Part shown: one piece after another, positions 33,481 through 44,603 of the stretch | Layout: every line of letters begins with the position of its first letter | Numbering within the stretch: position 1 is the stretch's first letter | Assembly (NCBI GenBank): GCA_037043015.1 | Contig: CM073329.1 | Coordinates: 8,076,648-8,140,647 of the forward strand | From: Bryum argenteum | Taxonomy: Eukaryota > Streptophyta > Bryopsida > Bryales > Bryaceae | DNA length: 64,000 nucleotides | Reading direction: 5' to 3' | Program-made: the position numbers and the translations under genes | The notes under the pieces: model-generated | What the model was told of the DNA's origin: nothing | The model's database searches: none | The model's input: only the letters and a program-made list of their open reading frames with translations

Positions 33481-33894
33481 GTGCCAACCGAGGACAATAC
33501 AATTTTCCGAGTATTTGCAAAGCCGCATGTATTGGATTATAAGCCATTATCAGTTTCAAGTGTTCCTACAACAAGTTTGCAGGAAGCATCTCAAGAACAA
33601 CCAGTGACACATACTGCTAATGTTGAAAGAAGTCGTCGTCTCACTAATGCTGAAGGACGTGGTCGCCCTTCAAAGCGAGCTAGGGGTGCCTCTCAAAATA
33701 TAGCGTCTACTTCTCATGATCAACCAAATGCCTGTAATGCCGCTATTGACAGGTCGTTTGGAAGGAATCCATCATTGCGCGTAGGAAGGAGCGGGATGAC
33801 AGGTCGTGGTGAGACTGTTGTTAAAGATGAGACGCTCCAATTGGCATCAAGGATCTATGATGCAGGGTTAACACGACGGTACTCAGTCAACTAA
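33481..33894 (+). CDS. hypothetical basic protein fragment with AT-hook-like motif
   Basis: An open frame of up to 137 codons whose first codon is GTG, not ATG, so it is probably an internal exon or remnant. It is Ser/Thr/Arg-rich and carries GRGRPSKRARG, an AT-hook-like DNA-binding motif, near residues 58-69. A preceding region (32980-33480) reads in part like protein but with stops. It lies inside the large inverted-repeat element and may be part of a decayed transposon-encoded DNA-binding protein. No family was recognised. Confidence 0.3.
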   Translation: MPTEDNTIFRVFAKPHVLDYKPLSVSSVPTTSLQEASQEQPVTHTANVERSRRLTNAEGRGRPSKRARGASQNIASTSHDQPNACNAAIDRSFGRNPSLRVGRSGMTGRGETVVKDETLQLASRIYDAGLTRRYSVN

Positions 33895-34572
33895 CGGTGC
33901 CTCTTTCTAGGAGACATTTGGTTCATGATATTTGTTCAGAGATGGCTTCTACTCCAATGCAGATGGATTCAAACACATAAGCAGAGGAGTGTTTGGTAAC
34001 TATACATATGACCAACACACATCTGCTGGCACATCAGAAGGATTGTTGTCTGATGATGTGGTGGATGATATGGTAGAGAACGCAATGAGCTACGCGACTG
34101 GCCTATCATCCACATAGATCATGAGTTGCATGAATGTGTAAGAGATGTGCGTTCGTGTAACACGGTAGAATATAGTACAATGATCGGCGTTGGTTTTTAT
34201 TTACGACATTTAGATTATTATGAAATTCTTATATTTTGTTGATGTCTATGTTTCTAGTCAATTTTATTATAAATTGAGAGGTGTAAACTTTGAATACTAT
34301 TGATGTGTAATAGACGTATCATGTTATCATCTCAGACCGAGATAAATTATGGTTGAATAAAAGTCCAATATAAACATTGTATGTATATTGACTGCAAATA
34401 CAGACAAATTATATATAATGACTCTTATACTTATGTAGACCAAAAGGTACTGAAACTAAAGTGTTCATATATCATCATTGGATATATTATATCCACATAT
34501 TTTTCCAACAACCGCAAAAATTCAAAGATCTCAGTTTTCCATATTATAGGTATTACAACATAACCAAAATAC

Positions 34573-34662
34573 ATACAGTCCTTTCCATATTTCAATTTAG
34601 AAGATTTCAAAAATAAATACAGTCCTTTCCATATTTCAATTTGGAAGATTTCAAAAATAAAT
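34573..34662. repeat. 45-bp tandem duplication
   Basis: ATACAGTCCTTTCCATATTT and the following bases occur twice in direct succession with one difference. Confidence 0.75.
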
Positions 34663-34739
34663 TGGACGTATATGTTGTTTTAATTGCACGCCAAAAAGTG
34701 CACTTCCCCAAGTGCTTAATTGCTTAATTGTGTGTTTGA

Positions 34740-36473
34740 CTAATTTTGACTCATTTATTTCCATTTTATTTTCTTCCAAAAGTACCAAGTTATAATTAGA
34801 GAGACTGTCACTTTAATATACCTAATCTATCAAAAAAAGTTTCTTTTTAATCATAAGTCTTAGACTATTCAAGAATGAACATTTCACTTCTTTTTAGTTT
34901 TCTCTTCTTATTCTCCTTTATCTTATATTTATCTTTTGTCTTTTTCTAATCATGCAAAAATTACCCCTCTAAGTATGTTCATAAAGTGAACCCATTAACC
35001 ACATAAAATATATGGTTGACGACCCCATCTAGGAAATTGAGCATCCCATATTTGTGGTTGGCTTTCCCAACCATAGAAATAAATTTAAATATAAATAAAA
35101 TGAAGTAAGTATAAAAGGAATTAAAAGGAAGTGAATATAGAAGTAATTAAAACTATAAGCTTATTACATACGTAATATCCTGTAGTATTAGATTGTTGTG
35201 TAAAGCTCACATATGCTACATGACCCTCTTCATTGACATAATTCATAGATAGTAAAAATCATGACCTTGCAACCCTACATGTCCTAGCACCAAAGACTAT
35301 TTTTCATGAATTTTTTTACAGAAATGTAGTTTTAAGATGCCCCAAACAACTTTGTAGTTGGGATTCTTTTTATCCGGATAACTTTTTTGGTACGCACCAG
35401 AGTTATGTAGAGAAAAATGGACAAAAATGTACAGTATGGTATTAGATATGGTATACTATCTCCCAAAATCTCATTAACACCCCTCCAATGCAAGCCACGA
35501 AGCACGCCGAAAAATACGGAGAAGAGGGGTATAGGAGGGGTCAGTATGATATGGTATACAAACGAACTAGATTCTCATGTACGCCACTAAGCTTTTCGTG
35601 CCGTCAAAAACTTCTTCATGATGATAACCCACCCTCTTCATGATGATAGCCGCAGTCTTTCATGCTGGGTACTGCCCATCTCTCTCGCACTGGGCTGTTT
35701 TCTCTCCGTCGGCTCGGACGATGGCTCTGCTTTGAATTGCTCGAGTATCCTACATCCCGATTCAATTGCTCACTGCTTTGAGGAATTGCCAACGGGAAAT
35801 GAGTGAGGGTATTCAAGCCCAATCGATTCTCAGTTTCTTTCTAAATTCATCTAGACTGTACCCCGCATGCAGGTTGCTTCGATCAACGACGAACGGAAGG
35901 TTAGCATGCCTCCTTCGAACTTACTGTACAGAACAATTCTGCACATATGTTGCCATTGTACGCCATCAATCAGCTCCCTGTTATCGTTTAGTAGAATTCA
36001 CTGCATGAATGGAGCTAAAGCCCGACGGCACGCAACACTCTGTCGACATTTGAGTTGTTTTCATTTTCTGCCCACACCCGTGAAAGCACCAACACCAACG
36101 ACGAAATCAATCGGAGAATTGGCTGTTTAACAAGGTTTGGATGCCTCCTTCATCACTGAAATTTTCGCGCTGAATGATATTGAATCTGGTACCCGCATCA
36201 CATTCATCGATTAAATAGCTCTTTTGTCATCATTCTGCAGTTTTTTGTTAGGGTTGCATGTGCTGAGAAAGAACGATTCGATCCAGTGAACTTCGTGGCC
36301 TGCCAGAGCTTGTAGTCAGAGTGCTCACAGTAATGTCACTCTCCTCTAAGTTTACTCGAATATGACCTACTTACAGAAAATAAGGACCAGAATTTTCCCT
36401 TCAAGACTGTCTTGTTGAAATTATATTGATCTTTTGTGTTCGGATGCTTTCTTAATTGGGTTGGGCAGTAAAG
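34740..36473. other. intergenic and probable 5' region of the F-box gene
   Basis: About 34740-35590 is AT-rich without features. From about 35600 the composition resembles transcribed leader sequence, and splice-like sites occur, but no protein is evident before 36474. Confidence 0.35.
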
Positions 36474-37665
36474 ATGGAGGATATCGGGCTAGTGGGGCAA
36501 TGTGATAAACACACAAGTGTGTATCAAGTGCCTGAGTCGTGGAATACACTGGACCCTGAAATTTGTGACATGATATTGGAAAAGCTACCGGCTTTGGAAC
36601 GCCTCCGACTGCGCGTCGTATGCAAAGCGTGGAACTGGAGTGGACTACAGAGATTGGTCAACAAGCCCTACTTTGTCTCCGTTGTGAAGCGCATAGGATG
36701 AATGGGAGTATATTGGAGTTTTTCAGTATGATATCGTCTCGAAGAGGATCAGTACCGACCAATTTGCACATGCCAAGCCCTATCTGCGCAACTGATGGTC
36801 TCATCTTTTTCGAGTACCCGGATTGGTGTGTCTACAACATCCACACCAGAACGAAGCACGTGATACCTCAAGCTCCTGGAAGCCGCTCTAGATCCAGCAC
36901 GTACTTTGGTGGGATGATGGTGGACACCTCCACCAAGCCCCACACTTTCAAGCTTATGGCTCTCTTTGGTACCACTGCCGAGGGGATGCAAATCTATGAT
37001 TCCGCGAGCCATGCATCCAAAGTCAAATCCAAACTCACAGTCGTTCGAACGATTCGAGCTACACGTTGGCATAATGGAGGATTGACATTTCAACATGTGC
37101 CACAAAGGTTGCATGTATTTGTCCGCGGAGGATGGCGTTTCAGTCTATTCCATGGAGAAAGACGAGTTCAGTGCATTGAGGGGCTCACCATTCCGAGGTG
37201 AGAAGCGGATTAATTATCTGGGAGCTTGGGATAATCACATATTCGCTGCAGCAGCTGAAAGTGTTACTGTGTGGGAGCTTGTTGACGAGTGGGTTGAGTA
37301 CGCTAGCTGCTCAGAGGAGCAGTATGAGCAGCTCACAAAACATGAACATTATGTGAAGAAATGCAAGTGCGAGATTGTGTCCGTCTTTTGTGGGGAGTAT
37401 GTGCTGATCCACAATTATCATGGACACCGGCCCCTTAAACTTGTGATGTTGAATCTGAAAACCAGGGAATGGGAACTGGTAGCTAGCAAACCAAGTTCTA
37501 GGGCCCGGTGGGATTATAATGATTATTTGGCTTATTATTTCGGTTATCTGATTGATTATTTTCAATGATGAGGTTTATTACTCCAGCGAGATTGACGATT
37601 ATGATAGTTATTAGTCGGATGACGAAATGTTTCTCTACCAGGAAGATTCTGAAGTTGATGAACTA
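36474..37665 (+). pseudogene. F-box protein (kelch/beta-propeller-type C-terminus), frame broken
   Basis: ATG 36474 opens MEDIGLVGQCDK. Residues about 22-55 form an F-box: SWNTLDPEICDMILEKLPAL, then ERLRLRVVCKAWN. F-box proteins connect substrates to SKP1-CUL1 ubiquitin ligases. The C-terminal region (FEYPDWCVYNIHTRT, GLIFF, GAWDNHIFAAAAESVTVWEL, VMLNLKTREWEL) fits the blade-like repeats of plant F-box/kelch proteins. The reading frame shifts near 36670-36690 and back near 37090, and similarity seems to continue in another frame past the stop at 37568 (acidic SSEIDDYDSY tail). No splice sites explain these shifts, so this is either a pseudogene or a sequence with base errors. No gene symbol can be given. 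Confidence 0.6.
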
Positions 37666-38934
37666 CGATTGTCGATGAACCTTGGGAACGAGATTCATGA
37701 GGTCGATGATCGATGCTGCTACCGTGAGAGAAGATGCTGCCAACAGAAGATGAAGTGAATGCAGATTTATCTCTTGCTTTCCTTTCATCGTTGAATGCTT
37801 CAATTTTGTGTTCTCCAGCCGAAGATCTTTCAACTACTTGCAGGTTCACATATCTTCTGTTTCTGACAATTGGTGTGAATATATTAGACATAAACCTTCT
37901 AATATGATTGCATCTTCGAGTTCTGTTGTTATATTCTGATGATTTTCTATATTGTTATAATACATCCGAATTCTTCATTTTGATGCACTCAAGTCTTAGA
38001 GAATGGACATGACACCAGTGCAATCCATTTCAGGAAGCCATATGTATTATTCGGGCAACTGGACTTCGAGACGAGAGTACTGGGTCAATTGATTGCTCCA
38101 ATCCTAGTAGGATTGTGTTCATTGGGTTGGGAATTTTGAAAAAATGATTGATCTTAGATATCCAAGAATCTAAGTTAAGGTTATATTTGAGGGTGTTTGA
38201 CATGAGGAATGATCGACAGTCTTTGCAATCATATCTTTATTCCAATTTTTTGTAAATGAACAACTCATGGACCATGCAATTTGTGAACTTGATTCTGAAG
38301 ATGAAGGTTTCTATCACATTGAGATAGTTACCCTTGTGAGTTTGAGTATCACCATTCGTTTCTACAGTCGTGCTCCTTTGCATCTTGTTCGGTCGAGAAA
38401 GAGGACAATGCACAACCCCATCTATTGACAATAGTAGACTTGCCAGTTGGTCACGGCGTACTTGTGAGTGGCAGCTACCTGTGGTAGTGATGGCAATGCC
38501 CTGATACTGTCAACCAACCTTCGTTGTCTTCCACGCTCGACGTTCTGGCATCGACTTCCGGCATTTCCATCTCTTAGGTACAAGTTTTTTGCTGTAAATT
38601 GTTGAGCTTCGGAGACTATTGTACCCTAAATCTTGAATTGCTTTTTGTTGTGTGGAATTTCCACCTTGAACGTGATGGTGAAGCCCAAAGGCATGCAACA
38701 CTTGGAATCTCACTAGTTTTACAGATTTATTCTCTTGTGCGACGGCAGGGGCACTTAAATGAAAGAAAAATGGGAAGAATAGCAGTTAGTAATATTTTAT
38801 GAAGTAATTATACATCTTGAGGCACCATCTCAAAGAAAAATCATCAATATTTAATCCTTGTAGCTAGTCCCAATGTGTTCTTTTGTAGTGTGCTCCGGAA
38901 TTTACATCATTTCACACATCATTCACACTACATC
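37666..38934. other. intergenic, no gene recognised
   Basis: Downstream flank of the F-box gene; no further frame with family resemblance. Confidence 0.35.
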
Positions 38935-39545
38935 CCCTTCCAATGTTCATTTCAGAATCCTTTCCCTCCACCATTTCCCACGATCAAGCACCAATCCAAA
39001 AAAATTGAGGGTAGTCCAAAGTCTCGTGTCTGACGCACAAGAGACACATTTCAACAAAGAGAGTCCAAAATCACATACATAACACATGAAAATTCAGTAT
39101 AAAAAAAGAGAACCATCAGGAAATCTCTCAATGTCATGCAAGAGCATATACATCAACCACAAAATCAAGAATCTCCTAAAGCCACCACTAGTAAAAAAGT
39201 GTTTAGAATACACCACACAAGTACACCCCAAAGTGACGACTTACACCCAAGGTGGGTGTAAAACACCACATGAGATGTACTTGGTGTTGTACCTAGTGTA
39301 TTCAAGACACTTTCTACTGCACTTCCCACAATTCCCACCCGTTTCCACAATCAACCACCAATCAAACAAAATTGAGGTTAGTTCAAAGTCATGTGTGTCT
39401 CACACACACACAAAACAAAAAAGAAAAGAAAAGAGGGATCCAAAATCACAAAATCGACACATAAAATTGCAATGCTAAAGAGAAAAGTCTCAATACTATA
39501 CAAGAGATATACATTAATCACAAGATCACTACAGCCACTTCAATT
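38935..39545. repeat. tandem duplication (~250 bp, two copies) around a 112-bp foldback
   Basis: About 38935-39190 and 39300-39545 share, in order, CCAATC.AA..AAATTGAGG, GTCCAAA/GTTCAAAGTC, ATCCAAAATCACA and a CAAGA(G)ATATACAT.A phrase. Between them 39199-39310 is a palindromic unit beginning GTGTTTAGAATACACC and ending with its approximate inverse, which looks like a small inserted foldback. Confidence 0.55.
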
Positions 39546-39617
39546 TGCTAATCTAGTACTAATCTGGATGGTGCGATGTGATAAGAATGGTGCAGCCGTG
39601 CTTACTACGGAGTTGTA

Positions 39618-41279
39618 TCAAGGCAAGTGATGCACAGGCACCTTCGGAGTCGGAGTAGCCGGCAACTTCCAGACAGCAACAACAGCAGCAATGAGTCCGA
39701 ACACAGCCGCCACAGCAAACGCAGGCTCATTCCCACCACGGAACAACCCATCCAGAGGCCCAGCTCCGAGCGTCACAATCGTTTGCGGAACCACAATCGC
39801 AATATTCAGAATCCCGATCGCAAGTCCTTGTCCACCTCCCGTTTCCGCCGTCAGCTCCGCCGTCATAGAGTACGGCACCGTGAGCGTTATCGCAAACGGA
39901 AACCCGAGGACCGCGAACAACGTCACCGCCGCTACCTTTCTCCCCACCTTGGAAGCGATCACTCCCATGCACACCATCGCTAGAAAGAGCAGAAAGTTTG
40001 CTAACGCCCATACATTCTTTGATCCGAGGAATTGGCTCATGGTATTGATTACTAGAGCACTGGCTCCGGATACAACTGAGTTGAGGAGCAGCCCGAATGA
40101 TCCCTCCTCGACTCCTCGCTGGTAGAGTGCGACCTCGGTTGCGTTTCCACTCGGATTCCCACCATAAACCTCCCGACCCATCCAATCAGTGTCGAAGAGA
40201 AAGAATGGGAACCATGCAAACCAGGAGAGTGACATCACCACGAGGACGTAGTTCATCGTCTTCGGCAGCTTCTGTACTCCCCGGATCAGGTCCACGAAGA
40301 GACCACAAACACCCCCACTTGGGCCATTGCTTGTATTTGCCACATGGACATCGCTCATATTAGCCACGTGACCATTGCTCGTGGGCTCCATCAGCAGAGG
40401 CTCGTGATCGTGCTCGTCATCATCATCGTCGCTGAGAGTATCGATTTCTGAGGGTGACGGATTCTGTTTGGCTGCAGGAGCTTCTTGGCCGAGGATGAGC
40501 GTGACGGTGACGCAAAGGGCGAGGGCGATGGTGGCGAGCAGAAAAGCGGCTTTGAGATTAGCACAGGGGGCGCAGCAGGCGTTCGTGACGAGCGCCGGGA
40601 AGAGGTTGTGCCATTTCCCATACGAGCCGGCTGCGTATCCGATCACTGACCCCGAGGACCCCCAGAAGCAGTTGATGGCTTGCGCGCCGACTCGTTGATC
40701 AGGCTCAGAGAGATCCGCGATCATGCCCAGTAACGGCGGATTGACTGCGTTGCTTGCGAAGTCGAGCACCCAGAATCCGATGATCACCACTACAGCGGCA
40801 CGAGGGCGCTTTCCTTTGAATGTTTGGCACGATTCTCGAGTGTCGCCGAGGAAGGAGCCGATGTCGGACCCGAATCCGATCACGATTACGGCGAGGATTG
40901 TGGAGAGCACGCCTTTGAGGATGAAGGGTCGTCTCTTTCCCCATTTTGAGGTGGAGTTGTCGCTCCACATGCCGACGATGGGTTGGACGACTAGCCCGGC
41001 CACGGGACCGCAGAGCCAGACGATTGAGGAAAACTCGTGCTCCACGCCGAGCGTTTGAATGTAGGGCGTCAGGAGTGACAGTTGAAGCGCCCACACGAAT
41101 CCTTGTCCTGCGTTTACGAGGGAGAGGAGACCTAAATGCCACATTGACAGTCTCTTCTTCTTTGAGGGTCCTGAAGCTCGCCCATCGATTAATAACGAGG
41201 ACGGAGGCTGGCCTGGTTCGACGTCTGCCACCAGTGTGGCGAGCTCATACGTTCCGGGTAGCTCCTTGTCGCCCGCCAT
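39618..41279 (-). CDS. SUT: sucrose/H+ symporter (SUT/SUC family)
   Basis: An intact 553-residue frame from ATG 41279 to the stop at 39618, with no intron visible. It belongs to the glycoside-pentoside-hexuronide branch of the major facilitator superfamily, which moves sucrose with protons across the plasma membrane or vacuolar membrane. Family hallmarks are VWALQLSLLTPYIQTLGVEH (TM1-2), the SKWGKRRPFI loop (about 110-120), LSWFAWFPFFLFDTDWMGRE (TM7) and IGILNIAIVVPQ (TM11). Twelve membrane segments are expected. The loop between TM6 and TM7 carries an acidic run and three approximate NGHVAN/DVHVAN/NTSNG repeats. Length fits plant SUTs (500-600). A partial inverted duplicate of its 5' end lies at 20820-21920. 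Which SUT clade it belongs to cannot be decided by eye. Confidence 0.93.
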   Translation of the reverse strand: MAGDKELPGTYELATLVADVEPGQPPSSLLIDGRASGPSKKKRLSMWHLGLLSLVNAGQGFVWALQLSLLTPYIQTLGVEHEFSSIVWLCGPVAGLVVQPIVGMWSDNSTSKWGKRRPFILKGVLSTILAVIVIGFGSDIGSFLGDTRESCQTFKGKRPRAAVVVIIGFWVLDFASNAVNPPLLGMIADLSEPDQRVGAQAINCFWGSSGSVIGYAAGSYGKWHNLFPALVTNACCAPCANLKAAFLLATIALALCVTVTLILGQEAPAAKQNPSPSEIDTLSDDDDDEHDHEPLLMEPTSNGHVANMSDVHVANTSNGPSGGVCGLFVDLIRGVQKLPKTMNYVLVVMSLSWFAWFPFFLFDTDWMGREVYGGNPSGNATEVALYQRGVEEGSFGLLLNSVVSGASALVINTMSQFLGSKNVWALANFLLFLAMVCMGVIASKVGRKVAAVTLFAVLGFPFAITLTVPYSMTAELTAETGGGQGLAIGILNIAIVVPQTIVTLGAGPLDGLFRGGNEPAFAVAAVFGLIAAVVAVWKLPATPTPKVPVHHLP

Positions 41280-42660
41280 AGCTTCTCAGATTGCTCACAC
41301 CCTGAAACGTCCTCTCATCGCCTGAGTATCATTACGAGCCGCTACTCCCCAGTACCTTCCCGGCATGCAAGTATCGGAAATCTTGCTCGTCTTACTGCAA
41401 CGGGGATCACGATGCTGTCTCTCGCAGGGGCTTACGGGAGATTCATACTGTTCGCTTGCTGCACTTGTTCACTCAATCCCAGACTTACGAGCTTCTTCAG
41501 GAGAAGCGATCGTGAACCAAATTTCGCTAAGTTAACAAATGATCTGCAACAACAAATGAGATTTGGTCAGTCTCCTCCCACTTTGATATTGCATAAGAGA
41601 TTCATTCATAGTGATCATTGTATTTAGATTGCATCACTTCATGCTACAAGACACATAGTCGCAAAAAACCACCTCTTTGGAATGCTCTTGCAACATGGAT
41701 TTCATACAGAATCTAATATAATCTACATGTGTTGTTTCGAGCACATCTGTGATGATTATTGCGATCGTGAATGTAAACTACTGAAATCTGCGAACTTAGC
41801 AAGGACTATCAACTTCCGTACATACTGTACCTCAATGATGTAGTAGCTACTAATAGATTCACAGTGTCGGAAGCAATCTCCTCTCCGGAGTGGCACGCAC
41901 CTGGAAGTAGAAGGACCTAGCAATCGATCGTTTGAGCTAAACCATCTTATGCTCCTGTACAAACCAATTGCACACAAATTACTGTAAGCAGCAAAATGGC
42001 AAGCTTCAAGCACATCAGACAACGGACTGAAGTAGAAAATTGCATTGAGAGATACTGTTCACAATCGATAACCCTAAACTGTGAAACTCTAAATCAACCC
42101 ACAGTCTGAGAAAACTACGAAGTCTCGAATCTGATTCATAACGTATCCAAATGACACATTCTGTAATGCGTTGAAATCCTCTCGAAAATGGAAACAACAA
42201 CTTTAACCAGAAATTAACCCACAAGAACGGCTTCCCAGTGTGTGCTGAACTCATCTTCCGAAACGAGATGAAGTTGCAGTGTTCGCAGTTACTCAAATCT
42301 TTAACATGAGGAAGCTAGCTAGAGCGAGGATGAGAAAGCTATCTACGGAATACGAAGCTAAACGGAATACGCACCTCCGAAGTGAGATCGATGATCGAGC
42401 TATGGCCACCGACAGCAGTGATACACCAGCTGGGACTGAAGCTCAGGATTTCTAGATTGCCATGGAGCTTGCTTCGATGCAAAAATGGTGATAGAAGCTT
42501 CAAGAGGGGAAGAAGCAGCGATGGAGTTCAAAAGCAGCGACTGAGGGAGGGATCATGGCTTCAGCTGCAAAGGTGTCGATGAACGAGCGTCATGCTCATG
42601 CCCTATTCCCACTTTTTGGGGGATTTTTAGAGGAGCTCACGGCGAGGGTTTGCAATCGAG
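41280..42660 (-). promoter_or_regulatory. 5' upstream region of the sucrose transporter
   Basis: This region lies directly before the transporter ATG and is preserved in the inverted duplicate at 20820-21839, which defines about 1 kb of shared upstream and leader DNA. Several splice-like sites suggest that a leader intron is possible. No specific regulatory motif can be supported by eye. Confidence 0.45.
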
Positions 42661-43545
42661 TGGTATGGGTCCAGATTGTATTGTACCAGTTTCAATCATT
42701 CACTCGGTGTTTGAAAAAGTTGGGTTGTCAAAGCTCAAGGTTTTTGTACTTTCTCATTTTGCTCTTACGTTTTGCACGATTTTAAGCAACTCGTGCTTGC
42801 AACATACTCTCGAGTTTGATCTCTTATTGCTCTTCCCAAGATTTAGTTTTTAGATAAGACGAAACTTGGTTAGATTTGTGGATGTTTTTTGGGAGGATCC
42901 TATGTGATGATCATGAGTAACATATGTTTGTGTATCAGAGCTTTTTTTTAGTGTAAGAATGAGGTGAGGTATTTGTGGAACCAATCTTTAACTAAGGTTG
43001 ATGTTGTGTTTGGTATGGATCTTTTCAAACTGATGGTGGTGGTATATGTTGTTTGGAGTTGGGTTCAAAGTTCTAATGGTTTTGAAGGAAATTGTGGGTT
43101 GATGTTGTAATATCTAGGTAGAGGCAGATTGATGACTATATAAGCAATATGATAATAAGTTGAGAATTATGTGACATGAAGGCTCCTATCATGAGCATGA
43201 CAATGTCTACATGTTTAGGTGTTTTACAAGATGATTTGAAAACTTATGATTGTAGGATCTTGTAGAGGAGTACTATGCAGATTTTGAATTAAAATTTGAA
43301 TTTCTATTGCGCACACATTGAGAGATCCGTACAAATGATGGTAAATAGGCTAATTTATTTGAAGTTTAGAACTAAGTTTGTTTTTAGTATAGAATGCAAT
43401 ATATAATTACATATGATACTCCTATTTATGGATAAAGAATTAGAGGTCGACAAAATTATGTGTGAGGCTTGCAATAGGTGGATGTATTAAAAATTGAACA
43501 CTCTTTTAACAAATAATGAAAAATATGATAATGATTTGAGGAAGT
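42661..43545. other. intergenic, no gene recognised
   Basis: Short frames only. Confidence 0.4.
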
Positions 43546-43549
43546 TTAA

Positions 43550-44520
43550 CCCCTAAACGTCCTTGGGGTATTTTTAGCCAAAAACTCATTTTCAAAAAAA
43601 GTGATATAGATGAAAATAAAGATAAGCTATTCAGATCTCAACCGTACAAACTTGTAATAGACTTGTAGTATATCATGTGGACCAAAACTTGACTCATGGA
43701 ACCTCATAGATTGCGAGATCATAACATATTAGTGCGCAAAACAGGATACAAAATATCATCATTTCCACTTTGAAGTGAAAATACTACCAACATGAAATTT
43801 GCAATCAAAAAATCAGCAACTAGAAAGTTGTTCATCTTCATCTCAAAGGCACTCTTGTATCAAAAAAATTCATCAAAAAAAATCTTGGCTCAAATAGTAG
43901 CCTTGTAGTCGTGAAAACTGCCAAAAATTTTACACAGGAAAAATAGTCCAAAACTAGACCCCTCGCACTCAAATCCATGCCTTTTCTTCATTATATCCTC
44001 AATTGGGTCAAGGTTTCTACCACTAAAAATAGACTATAATTGGAATCCATCCCAAAAAATAAAGTCAAAATCTAACGATGGATGAAGGAGATCTAGCTCT
44101 TCAAAAATCATCCATTTTTTCACTTTTTTCATCGTAGAAACATCATTGCAAAGCCAATACCAAAGTTATCTAGATCAAAAAACTTCCAACTACAAAGTTG
44201 TTGGGATGCATCTAAATATCACACCTATGAAAAAAAATTCATGAAACACTATTTTAGATTTCACATAATTGGCTTGCAATGGTAAAACATGCCAAATGTT
44301 TGAAAACCCAAAAACAAAAGCTGCCTTCACTAAAATCCATGCCATATATTCATACTTCATTTTATGAGTCTGCAATTTTTACCACATAAACGAGACTTGA
44401 TTTGTGACCTAAGCCAAGTGATTTCGTCAAAAATGGAGTTTGGATGAAGAAGTTATGGCTCTTCAAAGTTTCTGCCCTTCATCCAAAATGTCGTTTTTTG
44501 ACACTAGGGACGTTTAGGGG
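43550..44520. mobile_element. TTAA-flanked MITE, family C (971 bp, piggyBac-like)
   Basis: It starts CCCCTAAACGTCCTTGGGG and ends GGGACGTTTAGGGG between TTAA at 43546-43549 and 44521-44524. It is the best-preserved forward copy of family C. No coding capacity. Confidence 0.9.
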
Positions 44521-44603
44521 TTAAGATTGAAGGATTTCATGAAGATACCCTTCATTTGACTTTTATTCTAACACACACTCATATGGAAAACAACCATTCT
44601 TAG

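Larger units (their letters stand above)
28953..34731. mobile_element. 5.8-kb region bounded by AAGCAATTAAGCAATT-type inverted ends
   Basis: The left end reads GCAATTAAGCAATTGTGCAC and the right end at about 34697-34731 is close to its reverse complement. These are the same termini as the element at 7828-11345, and a shared subterminal phrase (CGTCAATAGCTTC, about 29434) supports relatedness. Inside are AT-rich DNA, degenerate minus-strand coding pieces (29600-30090), a GC-richer leader-like segment (31000-32300), an old family A MITE (about 32310-32815) and a basic ORF (33481). The target duplication was not resolved, and the ends could belong to two separate elements. Confidence 0.4.

Noticed and set aside
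39627-41281. Plus-strand and alternate-frame ORFs over the transporter
   Set aside because: They overlap an intact, family-consistent minus-strand gene and are its shadows.
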